This document shows positions 48,185 to 57,686 of a stretch of 64,000 nucleotides of DNA, one piece after another. The translations under genes and the position numbers were made by a program. Every line of letters starts with the position of its first letter. The stretch's first letter is position 1. The stretch comes from Candidatus Woesearchaeota archaeon. Its GTDB lineage: Archaea > Nanobdellota > Nanobdellia > Woesearchaeales > UBA9642. The stretch lies in contig QZIT01000005.1 in NCBI GenBank assembly GCA_003599145.1, positions 384,330-448,329 on the forward strand. Direction: 5' to 3'. The notes under the pieces were generated by a model. The model saw only the letters and a program-made list of their open reading frames with translations. It had not been told where the DNA came from and did not search any database.

Positions 48185-49237
48185 ATGAGGATGGATATTG
48201 AGATTACTGACAAGGATTACCTCAAGGCAAAGGATGTTGAGTACAAAACAGCCCACAGTGATGAATTTAAAAGAACACTGGTAAAATACAAATTTCTTTT
48301 CGATAAAGTCAGGGCAGAAATGGGCAAGGTTGTTGTTGGGCAAGATGAAATTGTCAACAGCCTTATTGAAGCCCTGTTATGCAATGGACACGTCTTAGTT
48401 GAGGGAATTCCAGGCATTGCAAAAACACTGATTATCAGAACGCTTTCTGAAATCGCAGGCTGCCAATTTAGCAGAATTCAGTTTACGCCAGACTTATTGC
48501 CAACAGATATTATAGGAATAACCACGTATGAAGAAGGACGAGGCTTTTACACGGTAAAAGGACCAATTTTTGCAAATTTTGTTTTAGCAGATGAAATCAA
48601 CAGGGCCCCTCCAAAAGTACAATCTGCTTTATTGGAAAGCATGCAGGAAAGACAGGTAACCATAGGAAAAGAATCCTTTAAGCTTCCATCTCCATTTTTT
48701 GTCATGGCAACCCAAAACCCTATTGAAAGTTTGGGAACGTATAAATTGCCAGAAGCACAGATTGACAGATTTTTGTTTAAATTGATGATGACCTATCCTA
48801 AGGTAGAGGATGAAGTTTTAATTTTGCATAAAAACATGACCTTAAGAAGATTTGATGAGTTTAATTTAAAACCCATCATGGGACCTGAAATTATTTTGCA
48901 GGCGCAAAACGACATCAAAAAAGTCTATATGGACCCAAAAATAGAAAACTATCTCATAAGAATAGTTGATTCGACAAGAAACCCTAAAAATTACAACGTT
49001 GAATTGGGAAAATATATAGAATACGGAGCAAGCCCAAGAAGCTCCATTGCCATGTACATAGCCTCCAAAGCTCATGCATTGCTGAAAGGAAAAACGTATG
49101 TAAGCCCTATGGATGTCAAGGAAGTTGCAAAAGATGTTCTGAGACACAGAATCATTCTCAATTATGAAGGACAGGCAGAAGAAATCCAGCAAGAACATAT
49201 TGTTGAGGAAATTCTGAATAAAGTTCCTATTGTATAA
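48185..49237 (+). CDS. MoxR-family AAA+ ATPase
   Basis: A MoxR-type AAA+ ATPase of 350 residues, a family usually acting as chaperone for metal-cofactor insertion or assembly of secreted complexes. Walker A G-I-P-G-I-A-K-T (about 74-81), Walker B V-L-A-D-E-I-N-R-A-P-P (about 137), sensor 1 A-T-Q-N-P-I-E, and the sensor 2 region G-A-S-P-R-S-S are all in order. Its usual partners (DUF58 and vWA proteins) are not next to it. The frame extends upstream to 47999, but a TATA box at 48155-48164 fits the ATG at 48185. Confidence 0.93.
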   Translation: MRMDIEITDKDYLKAKDVEYKTAHSDEFKRTLVKYKFLFDKVRAEMGKVVVGQDEIVNSLIEALLCNGHVLVEGIPGIAKTLIIRTLSEIAGCQFSRIQFTPDLLPTDIIGITTYEEGRGFYTVKGPIFANFVLADEINRAPPKVQSALLESMQERQVTIGKESFKLPSPFFVMATQNPIESLGTYKLPEAQIDRFLFKLMMTYPKVEDEVLILHKNMTLRRFDEFNLKPIMGPEIILQAQNDIKKVYMDPKIENYLIRIVDSTRNPKNYNVELGKYIEYGASPRSSIAMYIASKAHALLKGKTYVSPMDVKEVAKDVLRHRIILNYEGQAEEIQQEHIVEEILNKVPIV

Positions 49238-49247
49238 ACATTTCAGC

Positions 49248-49745
49248 ATGAAGCGAACAAAAGAAGCTTTTGCATGGATTATTGCAATTCTCAAAAATCA
49301 TAAAGTCCCTTATAGAATTTCAGGAGGATTTGCCGCAAGAGTCTATGGTTCAAAAAGACCTTTAGTTGATATAGATATTGAAATCCCCGATCGATGCTTT
49401 ACAGACATTCTCAAGGATATTAAACCGTACATACGCACTGGTCCTAAGAGATTTAAGGACAAGGAAATGGATACCTTTGGAGTCATCATGGAATATAAAG
49501 GCCAAAGAGTAGAGCTATCAGGAACAGATACAGAGAAACTCTTTGATGCTCTCGCAAAAAAATGGATAAAAAGCACCATAGACATTTCAAAAGTTACCAA
49601 AAAGAAAGTGTATGGACAAGTTGTCAGCGTCATAAGAAAAGAAGATTTGCTTGCGTACAAAAGAAAATTAGGAAGAGACGTTGACGTGCTCGACATAAAG
49701 GCGATTGCAAAAAAATGCATTGTTGCATCTACGGGACTTTTATAG
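49248..49745 (+). CDS. Nucleotidyltransferase-fold protein
   Basis: A 165-residue protein with S-G-G-F-A-A-R-V-Y-G-S-K-R followed by D-I-D-I-E-I, the pattern of the polymerase-beta/AbiEii-like nucleotidyltransferase fold, where the Asp pair binds metal. A third acidic position may be E in V-E-L-S-G-T. A HEPN partner is absent. TTG at 49230 is in frame but lies inside the MoxR gene; the ATG at 49248 is preferred. Substrate is unknown. Confidence 0.75.
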   Translation: MKRTKEAFAWIIAILKNHKVPYRISGGFAARVYGSKRPLVDIDIEIPDRCFTDILKDIKPYIRTGPKRFKDKEMDTFGVIMEYKGQRVELSGTDTEKLFDALAKKWIKSTIDISKVTKKKVYGQVVSVIRKEDLLAYKRKLGRDVDVLDIKAIAKKCIVASTGLL

Positions 49746-49813
49746 AGAGATTATGGGAAAAATCTCATAAAATAAGGATAATTTTTAAATAGAAGTCCCA
49801 TAGCTTATTTATT

Positions 49814-51040
49814 ATGGCAACACCCAAAATAAAGATTTTTGTCTCTGCACCATTCACGGGCAAATCATGGGAACAAGTAACTAAAGAAAGAAAAGATTTA
49901 CACAATTTAGCTCGATCTTTTGGTATGGAGATTGTTGAACAATTCATAGGATATCAGGGTAAAGACGATTTTGAAAATAAAGATTATAATCCTTCGTTTA
50001 TATTAGCAAAAGATAAGAATTTTATTAAAGAATCTGACGCATTTGTTATTGACCTTACGGAATTATCATTGGGTGCAAGTTGTGAACTGACAATCGCAAA
50101 AGAATTATTTGACAAAAAAGTATATGCAATTATACCTGATAAAAAAAGGAAGAAGCACCCGTGGGTTCGATTTTATTGTGATTTTATTCTTGATAGTTTC
50201 GAGGAAGCATTTCAAAAGATAAAAAATGACTTCTCTGGAAAATCACTTAAGCATGTGATAGATAAGAGGCAATATGACCCTATCGCAACAGAATATCGGT
50301 TAATTGAAGAGACGCACTCACAAAAGTATGTTTATGATCCAGCAATTATAGACATAATAAAAAAATATGCGAAAGACAAGTCAGTAATTGTTTTACATGG
50401 AGGAAGTGGCTATCGGGCTAGGCTTGCTAGAAAAGCTGGTGCTTCAAAAGTTACCTGTATAGATATTTCTTATAAACAAACCCAAATTGGAAAATTAGAA
50501 GAAGAAAAAGACGCTCTCGGCATTGATTTTTTAGTTTTAGACCCTTATTCTAAAGATTTTTTATCTTCTTTACCGAAGGATCTTATAGGTAGTGCAGATG
50601 TTGTTCTAGGAGCATTTCTCCTAGATCATGCAATGACTTTAAATGAGCTTAAGACAATATCAAATAATATCAAAGAGCTTCTCTCTAAAGACGGAATATT
50701 CTTTGGCATCTCGGATCATCCAGAGGTTAAAACTCCAACAGATCCAAAATATGGAGTGGTAGTAAATTTTGAAAAAGGCTCTCATAAGACTGAAGATGGA
50801 GTTTCAAGAAGAATTTCTATTTATCAAAAAATAAATGGAAACTATTTGGAAGTATTGCATTTCCATAATTTTAGATGGAAACAAAAAACAGTCTATAATG
50901 CACTTTCACAGACTGGTTTCACATCCATTAAGTTTGATGTTGCCAAGGTTTCTAAAGAGGGAATTAGAAAATTAGGTAAAGATTTCTGGAATTCATATAA
51001 CAAAAATCCTTCTGTATTAATAATACTAGCAAAAAAATAA
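49814..51040 (+). CDS. Deoxyribosyltransferase-like domain fused to a methyltransferase
   Basis: A 408-residue fusion. The N-terminal ~150 residues resemble nucleoside 2-deoxyribosyltransferase and related DUF4406-type Rossmann folds: I-F-V-S-A-P-F-T-G at the start, S-D-A-F-V-I-D-L-T-E near 75-85, and G-A-S-C-E-L-T-I-A with the probable catalytic Glu. The C-terminal ~200 residues look like a class I SAM methyltransferase (V-L-H-G-G-S-G-Y-R motif I, V-T-C-I-D-I-S, A-D-V-V-L-G-A). The gene looks more A+T-rich than its neighbours by eye. TATA at about 49780-49792 fits the ATG. Function is unknown. Confidence 0.78.
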   Translation: MATPKIKIFVSAPFTGKSWEQVTKERKDLHNLARSFGMEIVEQFIGYQGKDDFENKDYNPSFILAKDKNFIKESDAFVIDLTELSLGASCELTIAKELFDKKVYAIIPDKKRKKHPWVRFYCDFILDSFEEAFQKIKNDFSGKSLKHVIDKRQYDPIATEYRLIEETHSQKYVYDPAIIDIIKKYAKDKSVIVLHGGSGYRARLARKAGASKVTCIDISYKQTQIGKLEEEKDALGIDFLVLDPYSKDFLSSLPKDLIGSADVVLGAFLLDHAMTLNELKTISNNIKELLSKDGIFFGISDHPEVKTPTDPKYGVVVNFEKGSHKTEDGVSRRISIYQKINGNYLEVLHFHNFRWKQKTVYNALSQTGFTSIKFDVAKVSKEGIRKLGKDFWNSYNKNPSVLIILAKK

Positions 51041-51085
51041 ACATTTATAAACACCAATCCATCAAAAAACAAAAAGAGGTGTTGC

Positions 51086-52060
51086 ATGTTTGACGTTATC
51101 TCTGTGGGCAGTGCTACCGTAGATGTGTTTGCCCAGACAGAATCTGAACTGATAAAAATAAAAACCAACCATACGGAAGAAATTTTTATTTCTTATCCTT
51201 CTGGAACAAAAATTTTAGTGAAAGAGCTTGATTTTTTTGTTGGAGGAGGAGGAACAAACACGGCAGTGAGTTTTTCGAGATTAGGATTAAAAACAGGCTA
51301 CATCGGCAAAGTGGGCAAAGATGCTAATGCAGATATTGTTTTAAACCTGCTCAAAAAGGAAAAGGTTTCTTTTTTAGGAGGCAAAGGAAAAGCCACAGGG
51401 TACTCTATCATTCTTGATTCCATAGAAAGCGACAGGACTATTTTAACCTACAAAGGGGCAAATAATGATCTTACGTTCAAGGAAATAAAAAACAAAAAAG
51501 CAAAGTGGTATTACTTCTCAAGCATGATGGAAGCATCGTGGAAAACATCAGAGCAATTAGTAAGCTATGCAAAAAAAAACAATATCAAAGTTGCTTTTAA
51601 TCCCAGCAGCTATCAGGCAAAATCAGGCATAGATGCCCTGCAGATGTTTTTGGAAAACACCACGGTTTTAGTGTTAAACAAAGAAGAGGCAAAATACATC
51701 GTAGGGCCTTTAGTCATGGATAATCTGCTAAAAAAATTAAAGGAAACAGGCCCTGAAATTGTCGTCATTACCGATGCAAAAAACGGCGTTTACTGCTATG
51801 ACGGCGTCTGGTTTTATCATTTAAATGCGGCAAAACATATTCCTGTAAAAGAAACAACAGGGGCAGGAGATGCCTTTGCAAGCACGTTTGTTGCAGGATT
51901 AGCCATGAACAAACCTATACAGACGTGTTTAAAAATGGGCATGATTAATGCAGAATCAGTCATTCAGTATTATGGAGCAAAGAATATTTTGCTGAGCAGA
52001 AAAGCGCTGTTTGCAAAGCTTGCCAAAGACAACAGAACTGTTTTTAAGCATAAGATTTAA
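51086..52060 (+). CDS. PfkB-family carbohydrate/nucleoside kinase
   Basis: A 324-residue ribokinase-family kinase. G-G-G-G-T-N-T-A in the sugar-binding region (about 52-58), G-K-V-G-K-D near 70, and T-T-G-A-G-D-A-F (about 258-265) with the catalytic Asp. Substrate could be a sugar, adenosine or another nucleoside. GAGGTG lies five bases before the ATG, with TATA (about 51042-51052) further upstream, so this gene has a short leader, unusual here. Its last four bases overlap the convergent gene. Confidence 0.9.
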   Translation: MFDVISVGSATVDVFAQTESELIKIKTNHTEEIFISYPSGTKILVKELDFFVGGGGTNTAVSFSRLGLKTGYIGKVGKDANADIVLNLLKKEKVSFLGGKGKATGYSIILDSIESDRTILTYKGANNDLTFKEIKNKKAKWYYFSSMMEASWKTSEQLVSYAKKNNIKVAFNPSSYQAKSGIDALQMFLENTTVLVLNKEEAKYIVGPLVMDNLLKKLKETGPEIVVITDAKNGVYCYDGVWFYHLNAAKHIPVKETTGAGDAFASTFVAGLAMNKPIQTCLKMGMINAESVIQYYGAKNILLSRKALFAKLAKDNRTVFKHKI

Positions 52061-52371
52061 TCATACCCGGGTTTCTCAATATCAATAAATTCTTCTTTTT
52101 TATGAATCTCCTGAAGAATATCATGCTCTAATTTCACAATGAGCTTTTCTGCCTTGTTCAAATCTTCATCCATGCTTTCTATAAGCACATACATGTCTTT
52201 TTCAAGTTTTTCGTTGTGCTCGATTTTTCCCTGGAGCAGATAACTTTCAATCAGATAAATAACACCTTCAATTCTTTCTATTTTTGATAATTGATGGCTA
52301 AAGGACTGCTTAATTTCCTTAATCTTCTCCATTGCCTTAATCAGATAATCCGGCTTCTCTATTTTTCTCAT
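52057..52371 (-). CDS. Short coiled-coil hypothetical protein
   Basis: A 104-residue, charged, mostly helical protein. Heptad-like Leu/Ile spacing and K-L-E-H-D-I-L-Q suggest a coiled coil; no membrane segment. Not recognised. TATA ACTATTTAAATAC (about 52390-52402, minus strand) is correctly placed for the ATG. Confidence 0.6.
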   Translation of the reverse strand: MRKIEKPDYLIKAMEKIKEIKQSFSHQLSKIERIEGVIYLIESYLLQGKIEHNEKLEKDMYVLIESMDEDLNKAEKLIVKLEHDILQEIHKKEEFIDIEKPGYD

Positions 52372-52416
52372 GGTAGTTTCCTGTAAAGAGTATTTAAATA
52401 GTTTTTTGTTTCAACA

Positions 52417-53982
52417 TTATTCCAGAGCAACGCCGTCAAAATGCAGCGCATTTTTTTTAACCGTATTTTTTTTATCATCGAACAGCGGAATAACAATAGG
52501 GATGGCAAACCTTGCAAAATTGCTCGTGATAATCGCTTCTCCTTTATCCAAGCTTGCAATGGTTCTGCTATCTGAACTTAAATCTTGTGATGCAGATTCA
52601 ATAATGGCGTCTCGTTCTGTTTTCATTTCTATGCCTAAAATCACTTTGGTGTTCATGTTCGCAAGTATCTCTTTGGGTATGAGCGAGGGCAATTGAGTTA
52701 TTGCTGTTAGTCCAACATTAAATTTTCTTCCTTCTCGCGCAATGGTTTCAAAAACATTTTTTCTGTTTTCCAATATCTGTTTTCCCAAAACTCTTGGGGC
52801 TTCCTCTAAAACAATGGACACAACAGGTTTGACTGCTCCTTGAGATTTATAGTGTCTGTAATGGTTTAAAATATCTGTTGCAATCATGCTTCCTATCAAT
52901 AATTCAGTATTCCCAGAAAAACTGCTCGTGTCTATAATTACCAATTTTCCCTCTTCTAAAAAACGCACAATATCTGCAATAGTTGTTTGCCCTGCCTGAT
53001 GGTCAAAGATGCCATTGCAAAAGATAGTATTCTGGTCAGCATCAATATCCAGCACCAGTTTTAATTTTCTCCTGACAACAGCGAGCGAAACTTCCTGAAA
53101 TTCCTGATTGTCTTCAACGTCTTTCGTAAACAGGTTGAGTATCCAGTCTTTGCCGTACTTCCTATAATACGTGTGCAGTATCTGATATTGGGCTTGAGTA
53201 AAGTCCATGAAATCCAAGTGTTCTGGCTTCAAGAGCGCAATATTGATTTTCAATGTTCTTTCTCCTGAGGGCACATGCTTCACACCGTAAAAAACCAAGT
53301 TTTGTTTTTGCGGATGATCTTTTAATCCAAAGTTATTTTTTCCATAATACTCATCGTGCGGATCTAAGACTAATAACGCAGTATTGACCGTATTCATGCA
53401 ATCCCACAAGATATTTTTCATAAAAACAGATTTTCCTTTTCCTGTTGTACCGCAGATAAGCATGTGATGGCTTAAAACATCTTTGGCATCTAAAGAAATA
53501 GGAACATCAACTTTTTTGCTTCCACTTCTTAAGTATCCAAAAAATAAAGGGATTTTTGGTTTTGCAAGGAAGTCCATGTCTTGTTTTTCTATTGCCCTTA
53601 CAGAAGAAAAAAACGCAGGGAGTATTTTGGATGATTTTCCCTTATTGTTCTGAATGGCTATCAAGTTTTTTGCCAGTGCAAGATTATAATTTCTAAACGA
53701 AGGATCGACAAATTCAAAATCAGTCTGCTCTTCCATATTCATGCCTGATATTAATTCTAAATTCTGCTGGCTTATCTGGCTGCCGTACAACAAGTCATAC
53801 ACTTGAAGTATTATTTTTCCCTCTTTTGCATCAGAAACTAATAATTCTCCAAGTTCAAGATTCGCCTGCTGTTTCTCCCTGATAAGAATTTCATTGAACT
53901 TTCCGCTGATAACCTGTCCTTTCACACTTAGAGAAGATTTTTTGAGTATATAAAAGTATTGGCATTTTATTATAGGCATCAT
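52417..53982 (-). CDS. herA: HerA-like hexameric ATPase (VirB4/FtsK superfamily)
   Basis: A 521-residue DNA-translocase-type ATPase. N-terminal beta barrel (HAS-barrel-like), Walker A G-T-T-G-K-G-K-S (about 177-184), V-L-D-P-H-D-E-Y, Walker B V-L-E-E-A-P-R (about 390), then A-R-E-G-R-K-F and the T-Q-L-P-S-L-I motif typical of HerA, in which the Arg acts in trans. HerA usually works with the NurA nuclease in DNA end processing, but NurA is not next to it. Instead it overlaps the ABC permease gene by four bases at the end of a transporter operon. Confidence 0.87.
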   Translation of the reverse strand: MMPIIKCQYFYILKKSSLSVKGQVISGKFNEILIREKQQANLELGELLVSDAKEGKIILQVYDLLYGSQISQQNLELISGMNMEEQTDFEFVDPSFRNYNLALAKNLIAIQNNKGKSSKILPAFFSSVRAIEKQDMDFLAKPKIPLFFGYLRSGSKKVDVPISLDAKDVLSHHMLICGTTGKGKSVFMKNILWDCMNTVNTALLVLDPHDEYYGKNNFGLKDHPQKQNLVFYGVKHVPSGERTLKINIALLKPEHLDFMDFTQAQYQILHTYYRKYGKDWILNLFTKDVEDNQEFQEVSLAVVRRKLKLVLDIDADQNTIFCNGIFDHQAGQTTIADIVRFLEEGKLVIIDTSSFSGNTELLIGSMIATDILNHYRHYKSQGAVKPVVSIVLEEAPRVLGKQILENRKNVFETIAREGRKFNVGLTAITQLPSLIPKEILANMNTKVILGIEMKTERDAIIESASQDLSSDSRTIASLDKGEAIITSNFARFAIPIVIPLFDDKKNTVKKNALHFDGVALE

Positions 53983-55217
53983 TCATAGCGTAATGCATCT
54001 ACAGGTTTAAGCTTTGACGCCCTGTAGGCAGGTATTGCTCCCGCAAGCATCCCTAAGAGAACAGAGATGAGTATGGCTTCTATAACCAGACTCAGGGGAA
54101 CAACCGTAGTTATGCCTCCTCTTCCTAAACCCGCAATGCCTCCTAAAAATTGCGGCAATAGTGTCGAGATTCCTATGCCCAGCAAGATTCCCATGACTCC
54201 TCCAGCAAAACCTACAAGGGCAGAATTGAGCATGAAGATTGCCATGATATCTCTATTTTTTGCTCCTATTGCCTTCATGATGCCAATTTCTTTTGTTTTT
54301 TCAAGAACAGACGTAAACATGGTGTTGGCAATGCCAACAGCTCCAACAAGCAGAGAAACTGCAGCTATGGCACCAAGAAAAATAGTGAATGTTTGAGTTA
54401 CACTTTGGATTTGCTCTTGAATTGCCTGAGCAGAGGTTATTGAAAAGTCTTGGGTTTTTCCCAATAGCTGTCTAGAAATCATTAATCTTTGCGTTGTTTC
54501 ATTAACAACAGCATCTACTTGACTTGCATCTGCTACCTTAAAAGAGATAGAATCGTAATAATCAGTACTTTTATTTAAAATATCTCTCGCTTGGTCTATA
54601 GGCATATAAATAATGTTGTCTCCGTTTCCAGAAGACTCTAATATTCCAACGATTTTAAACGGTTTTCCTTCTATGGTAATATCCCTATTGACAACAAGAG
54701 ACTGTTTGAACGTGCTCGCTGCAACTCTGCTGCCAATAACAATCATATTAGTATCCCCGCTATTTAAGTATCTTCCAGAAGAAAGCCCTGTTGTTATCAT
54801 ATTGCTCCATGCAAGTGGATCAACACCTTGAATAGAAAGAGACGCTGTTTCAGCCAGATAACTCGTGTCTGCTCTTCCGCTCACTATGCCGTTGACAAAG
54901 AGAATGTTGTTTACTGATTTTATTGTTTGAATATCCTTATTGGTAAGATTTTTTTGACTTGTAGTTGCACTTCCTTCTCCATCTCCAAACCCTCTAAAAT
55001 TACCTGTAGCTCTTTGAAAGCCTGGAGATATAGTAACAATATCTGCTCCCAAACCTCCAAGTCGTTCATTAACACTCACCTGCGCTCCCTCTCCTATAGA
55101 AACTATCGCAACAATTGCTGCAACTCCTATAACGATCCCTATAATAGTAAGCCAGCTTCTTAATTTGCTGTGCAACAAGATATTTACGGCAAGTTTAAGT
55201 GATTTTTGTATTTTCAT
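53979..55217 (-). CDS. ABC transporter permease, MacB/FtsX type
   Basis: A 412-residue permease. N-terminal TM (about 20-42), a large extracellular MacB_PCD domain, then three TM helices in the C-terminal FtsX part with [10 protein letters not shown] and [11 protein letters not shown]. Works with the ATPase at 56488-57174 in a mechanotransmission-type system. Overlaps both neighbours by four bases. Confidence 0.92.
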   Translation of the reverse strand: MKIQKSLKLAVNILLHSKLRSWLTIIGIVIGVAAIVAIVSIGEGAQVSVNERLGGLGADIVTISPGFQRATGNFRGFGDGEGSATTSQKNLTNKDIQTIKSVNNILFVNGIVSGRADTSYLAETASLSIQGVDPLAWSNMITTGLSSGRYLNSGDTNMIVIGSRVAASTFKQSLVVNRDITIEGKPFKIVGILESSGNGDNIIYMPIDQARDILNKSTDYYDSISFKVADASQVDAVVNETTQRLMISRQLLGKTQDFSITSAQAIQEQIQSVTQTFTIFLGAIAAVSLLVGAVGIANTMFTSVLEKTKEIGIMKAIGAKNRDIMAIFMLNSALVGFAGGVMGILLGIGISTLLPQFLGGIAGLGRGGITTVVPLSLVIEAILISVLLGMLAGAIPAYRASKLKPVDALRYE

Positions 55218-56491
55218 TTTTTAGCTTTTGCATTTCTGATTCTTCTCGTGTAAAGAAAGCAAGCTATCACCATAATCACCAATAGCAATATCCAAAAAAA
55301 GGTGCTTCCTATGAAGCTAGCTTTCGCCGTATTTCTATTAAACGCGGTTCCTGTAGTTGCTCTAAGCTGTATAGGAATGCTTTTCTCAACACTCACTCTT
55401 TGTCCAGTTGTATCTGTATAAGCGATAACCACTCTTAAAGTATTTGCGTTCTGAGTACCATTGGTTTGATTTCTAAATTGGGAAAAATTTCTTTGACCTC
55501 CTTGATTTTCTGCTCCAGAAAAATTACCTGCTGCTTGACTGGCTATCTGAAATGACACAAGGGTATAATCTCCTTTATCCAAGTTTCCAATTATCGCAGA
55601 ATTGCTTCCGGTTACTCTAAAACTAGGTTGGTCAGGAATACTTACCGTAACAGACAACGCAGGATTATTTCCTACATTCGCAATCGACAAGGACGTTTGA
55701 CCTGCCGTGCTTTCTGAGAATGCAAGATCAAAATTTGTTTGACCACCCACAAAAACTCCTGCCTTGCTGTCAATGACTGAACGGTTTGCGTTGTTAGCAG
55801 ATTGGTACTCTAGATTTAAATTTAAAGTATAGAGCCCTGGTTCTGCATTTACGTCAGCAACAACTGTGTACTGCAGCTGAACTGACTTGCCTACATCTAA
55901 ATATTTAATATATCTCGTATCATCTGAATAAACAGGCAAAACTGCTCCTGTAGATTCATCCCACGAAAAAACCAAATTTTGCAGAGGAGAATTGCCAACG
56001 TTGGTAATGGTAAAATTCACATCTGTTTCTTTTCCAGGCTCTAATTTCGCCTTGTCTACATAAATAATCTGCGCATAATCTTGATTAGTAATTTCTACAG
56101 AGTAGGTTCGCGTTATCTGAGAACCGCTCGCATCAGTAATTTGCAATTTTATAGGATAAGATGAACGAATTGCGTCTTTGTCAATTTTTACGGTCAATTG
56201 AAAATACGCGTAATTGTCACTGCCTTGCTGAGGGTTTAAAGAAAGTACAATTGATTTGTTCTGGCTTACAACAGTAAAAGGATAATCTTCTAGGAATTGT
56301 ATGTGAACATTATTTGCTGCCGTAGCTTCTGTATTTTCTATCTGAAATCTTAAAATAACCGTATCTCCAGCTCTTGCAGGCGCGGGGTCTTGATTTAAAA
56401 GCGTAACTGCCAATGTGCTTGAATCTGCTAAAGCAAAATTGGCCATGCCTACAAAGATTAAAAATATACTCATTAACCATATCCATTTCAT
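55214..56491 (-). CDS. COG1361-like extracellular Ig protein with C-terminal anchor
   Basis: A 425-residue protein with a signal peptide (residues 1-23; M-S-I-F-L-I-F-V-G), three or four Ig/NPCBM-like beta domains, a Gln/Asn-rich spacer and a C-terminal TM (about 393-415). The A-G-D-T-V-I-L-R-F-Q-I-E-N-T start is typical of COG1361 surface-layer-related proteins. I chose the ATG at 56491 because it overlaps the upstream stop as ATGA. It probably serves the ABC permease as extracellular partner. Confidence 0.85.
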   Translation of the reverse strand: MKWIWLMSIFLIFVGMANFALADSSTLAVTLLNQDPAPARAGDTVILRFQIENTEATAANNVHIQFLEDYPFTVVSQNKSIVLSLNPQQGSDNYAYFQLTVKIDKDAIRSSYPIKLQITDASGSQITRTYSVEITNQDYAQIIYVDKAKLEPGKETDVNFTITNVGNSPLQNLVFSWDESTGAVLPVYSDDTRYIKYLDVGKSVQLQYTVVADVNAEPGLYTLNLNLEYQSANNANRSVIDSKAGVFVGGQTNFDLAFSESTAGQTSLSIANVGNNPALSVTVSIPDQPSFRVTGSNSAIIGNLDKGDYTLVSFQIASQAAGNFSGAENQGGQRNFSQFRNQTNGTQNANTLRVVIAYTDTTGQRVSVEKSIPIQLRATTGTAFNRNTAKASFIGSTFFWILLLVIMVIACFLYTRRIRNAKAKK

Positions 56492-57174
56492 GTTTTCACG
56501 CTCCATAGTTTACCATCTTTTAAGTGTATTTGCCTTTGAGAGCGACGTGCAAGATTCAAGTCATGCGTTACCATAATAAGGGTTTTCCCTTCTTGTTTCC
56601 AAAGTTTTTCAAGCAACGATAGAACTTCTGAACCTGAGCCAGAATCAAGATTGCCTGTTGGCTCATCAGCAAGAATAACGTCAGGATTAGTTGATAATGC
56701 TCTAGCAATGGCAACTCTTTGCTGCTGCCCCCCTGATAACTGTGAAGGCCTGTGATGCATTCTATCATCTAAACCAACTACGTTAAGCAATGCCATTGCT
56801 TTTTCTTTTGCCTCGCCTCCATCCATATTTTGAAATTCTAACGGAAGCATGACATTTTCAAGAGCAGTCAAATTAGGAATAAGATTGAATTGCTGGAAAA
56901 TAAAGCCTATTTTTTTCCCACGTATTTGCGCCAATTCCGATTCGCGCATAGAAGAAATATCTTTATTATCCAAAAAAACAGAACCTTTGGTTGGCAAGTC
57001 CAAGCATCCTACAAGGTGCATCAAGGTGCTTTTTCCAGAGCCACTTGAGCCGACTATCGCTACAAATTCTCCTTCATCGATACTCATAGAAACATCTTTA
57101 AGCGCGGCGACTTCTACATCGCCCATCAAATAGATTTTCCAAACGTTTTCTAGCTTTATGAGTGATTTTTTCAT
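56488..57174 (-). CDS. ABC transporter ATPase, LolD/MacB type
   Basis: A 228-residue ATPase. Walker A G-S-S-G-S-G-K-S-T (about 42-50), Q-loop F-I-F-Q-Q-F-N, signature L-S-G-G-Q-Q-Q-R, Walker B V-I-L-A-D-E-P-T-G-N-L-D, and H-loop V-T-H-D. The family drives MacB/LolCDE-type permeases. It overlaps the upstream small membrane gene by four bases. Confidence 0.95.
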   Translation of the reverse strand: MKKSLIKLENVWKIYLMGDVEVAALKDVSMSIDEGEFVAIVGSSGSGKSTLMHLVGCLDLPTKGSVFLDNKDISSMRESELAQIRGKKIGFIFQQFNLIPNLTALENVMLPLEFQNMDGGEAKEKAMALLNVVGLDDRMHHRPSQLSGGQQQRVAIARALSTNPDVILADEPTGNLDSGSGSEVLSLLEKLWKQEGKTLIMVTHDLNLARRSQRQIHLKDGKLWSVKT

Positions 57175-57608
57175 CGGGGAGCAAACCTTTTTCCTTCAAT
57201 GCGTCTTTCCCCATCAATAGAATGGTTAATTCCATCGTAAAATTCCGTTTTTGAATAAACTAAAATAGCTCCAGAATACACATCAACAATATAGAGATGC
57301 CGCACAGAGCTGTTGTAAAGAGAAACTTCCAAGATTTCAATTAGCGCACCATTCACAGGAATGCTTCTGATTTCATTTGACGTTTTGACTGATAGATTGA
57401 TTGTAGGCTCGTTCTTAGCCTGCAAATCCTGCACAGCAATATTTTTAGCGAAGCTCACTTGGTCAGCAGTAGGAACATGGAACTCTGGCTTGAATCGGTG
57501 TGCTTTGAAAAGTCCTAGGGCAATAACGACTACAAAGAGAACGATAAATACCATTGCAACAATTTTCCAAATATTTATTCTGTTTAGTTTATTTTTCAGT
57601 TTAGCCAC
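57171..57608 (-). CDS. Small single-TM protein heading the ABC operon
   Basis: A protein of 145 residues: basic start, TM (about 10-33), and an extracellular domain with a strand-rich end (Y-I-V-D-V-Y-S-G-A-I-L-V), PepSY-like. GTG at 57608 has GAGGTGA six bases upstream; an ATG at 57626 is in frame. First gene of the five-member ABC/HerA operon, probably regulated together with the divergent membrane HTH gene. Confidence 0.72.
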   Translation of the reverse strand: MAKLKNKLNRINIWKIVAMVFIVLFVVVIALGLFKAHRFKPEFHVPTADQVSFAKNIAVQDLQAKNEPTINLSVKTSNEIRSIPVNGALIEILEVSLYNSSVRHLYIVDVYSGAILVYSKTEFYDGINHSIDGERRIEGKRFAPR

Positions 57609-57628
57609 GCGATTCACCTCAAACATAA

Positions 57629-57686
57629 AGTATAAAGATGAAACAACATATCTATCTTTGGTGAAATAGTTTCAATTTAATGAAAC
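57629..57686. promoter_or_regulatory. Divergent promoter with TGAAAC repeats
   Basis: TATA-like AGTATAAAGA (about 57629-57639; readable on both strands) and several TGAAAC/T boxes: 57639, 57662, reverse at 57669 and 57681. Two form the dyad TGAAA-TAG-TTTCA (57662-57674), six bases before the regulator's ATG. This is a candidate operator for the membrane-anchored winged-helix protein next to it. Confidence 0.5.

Noticed and set aside
54067-54396. 109-codon plus-strand frame opposite the ABC permease
   Set aside because: Antisense to a well-supported permease, no promoter or domain.
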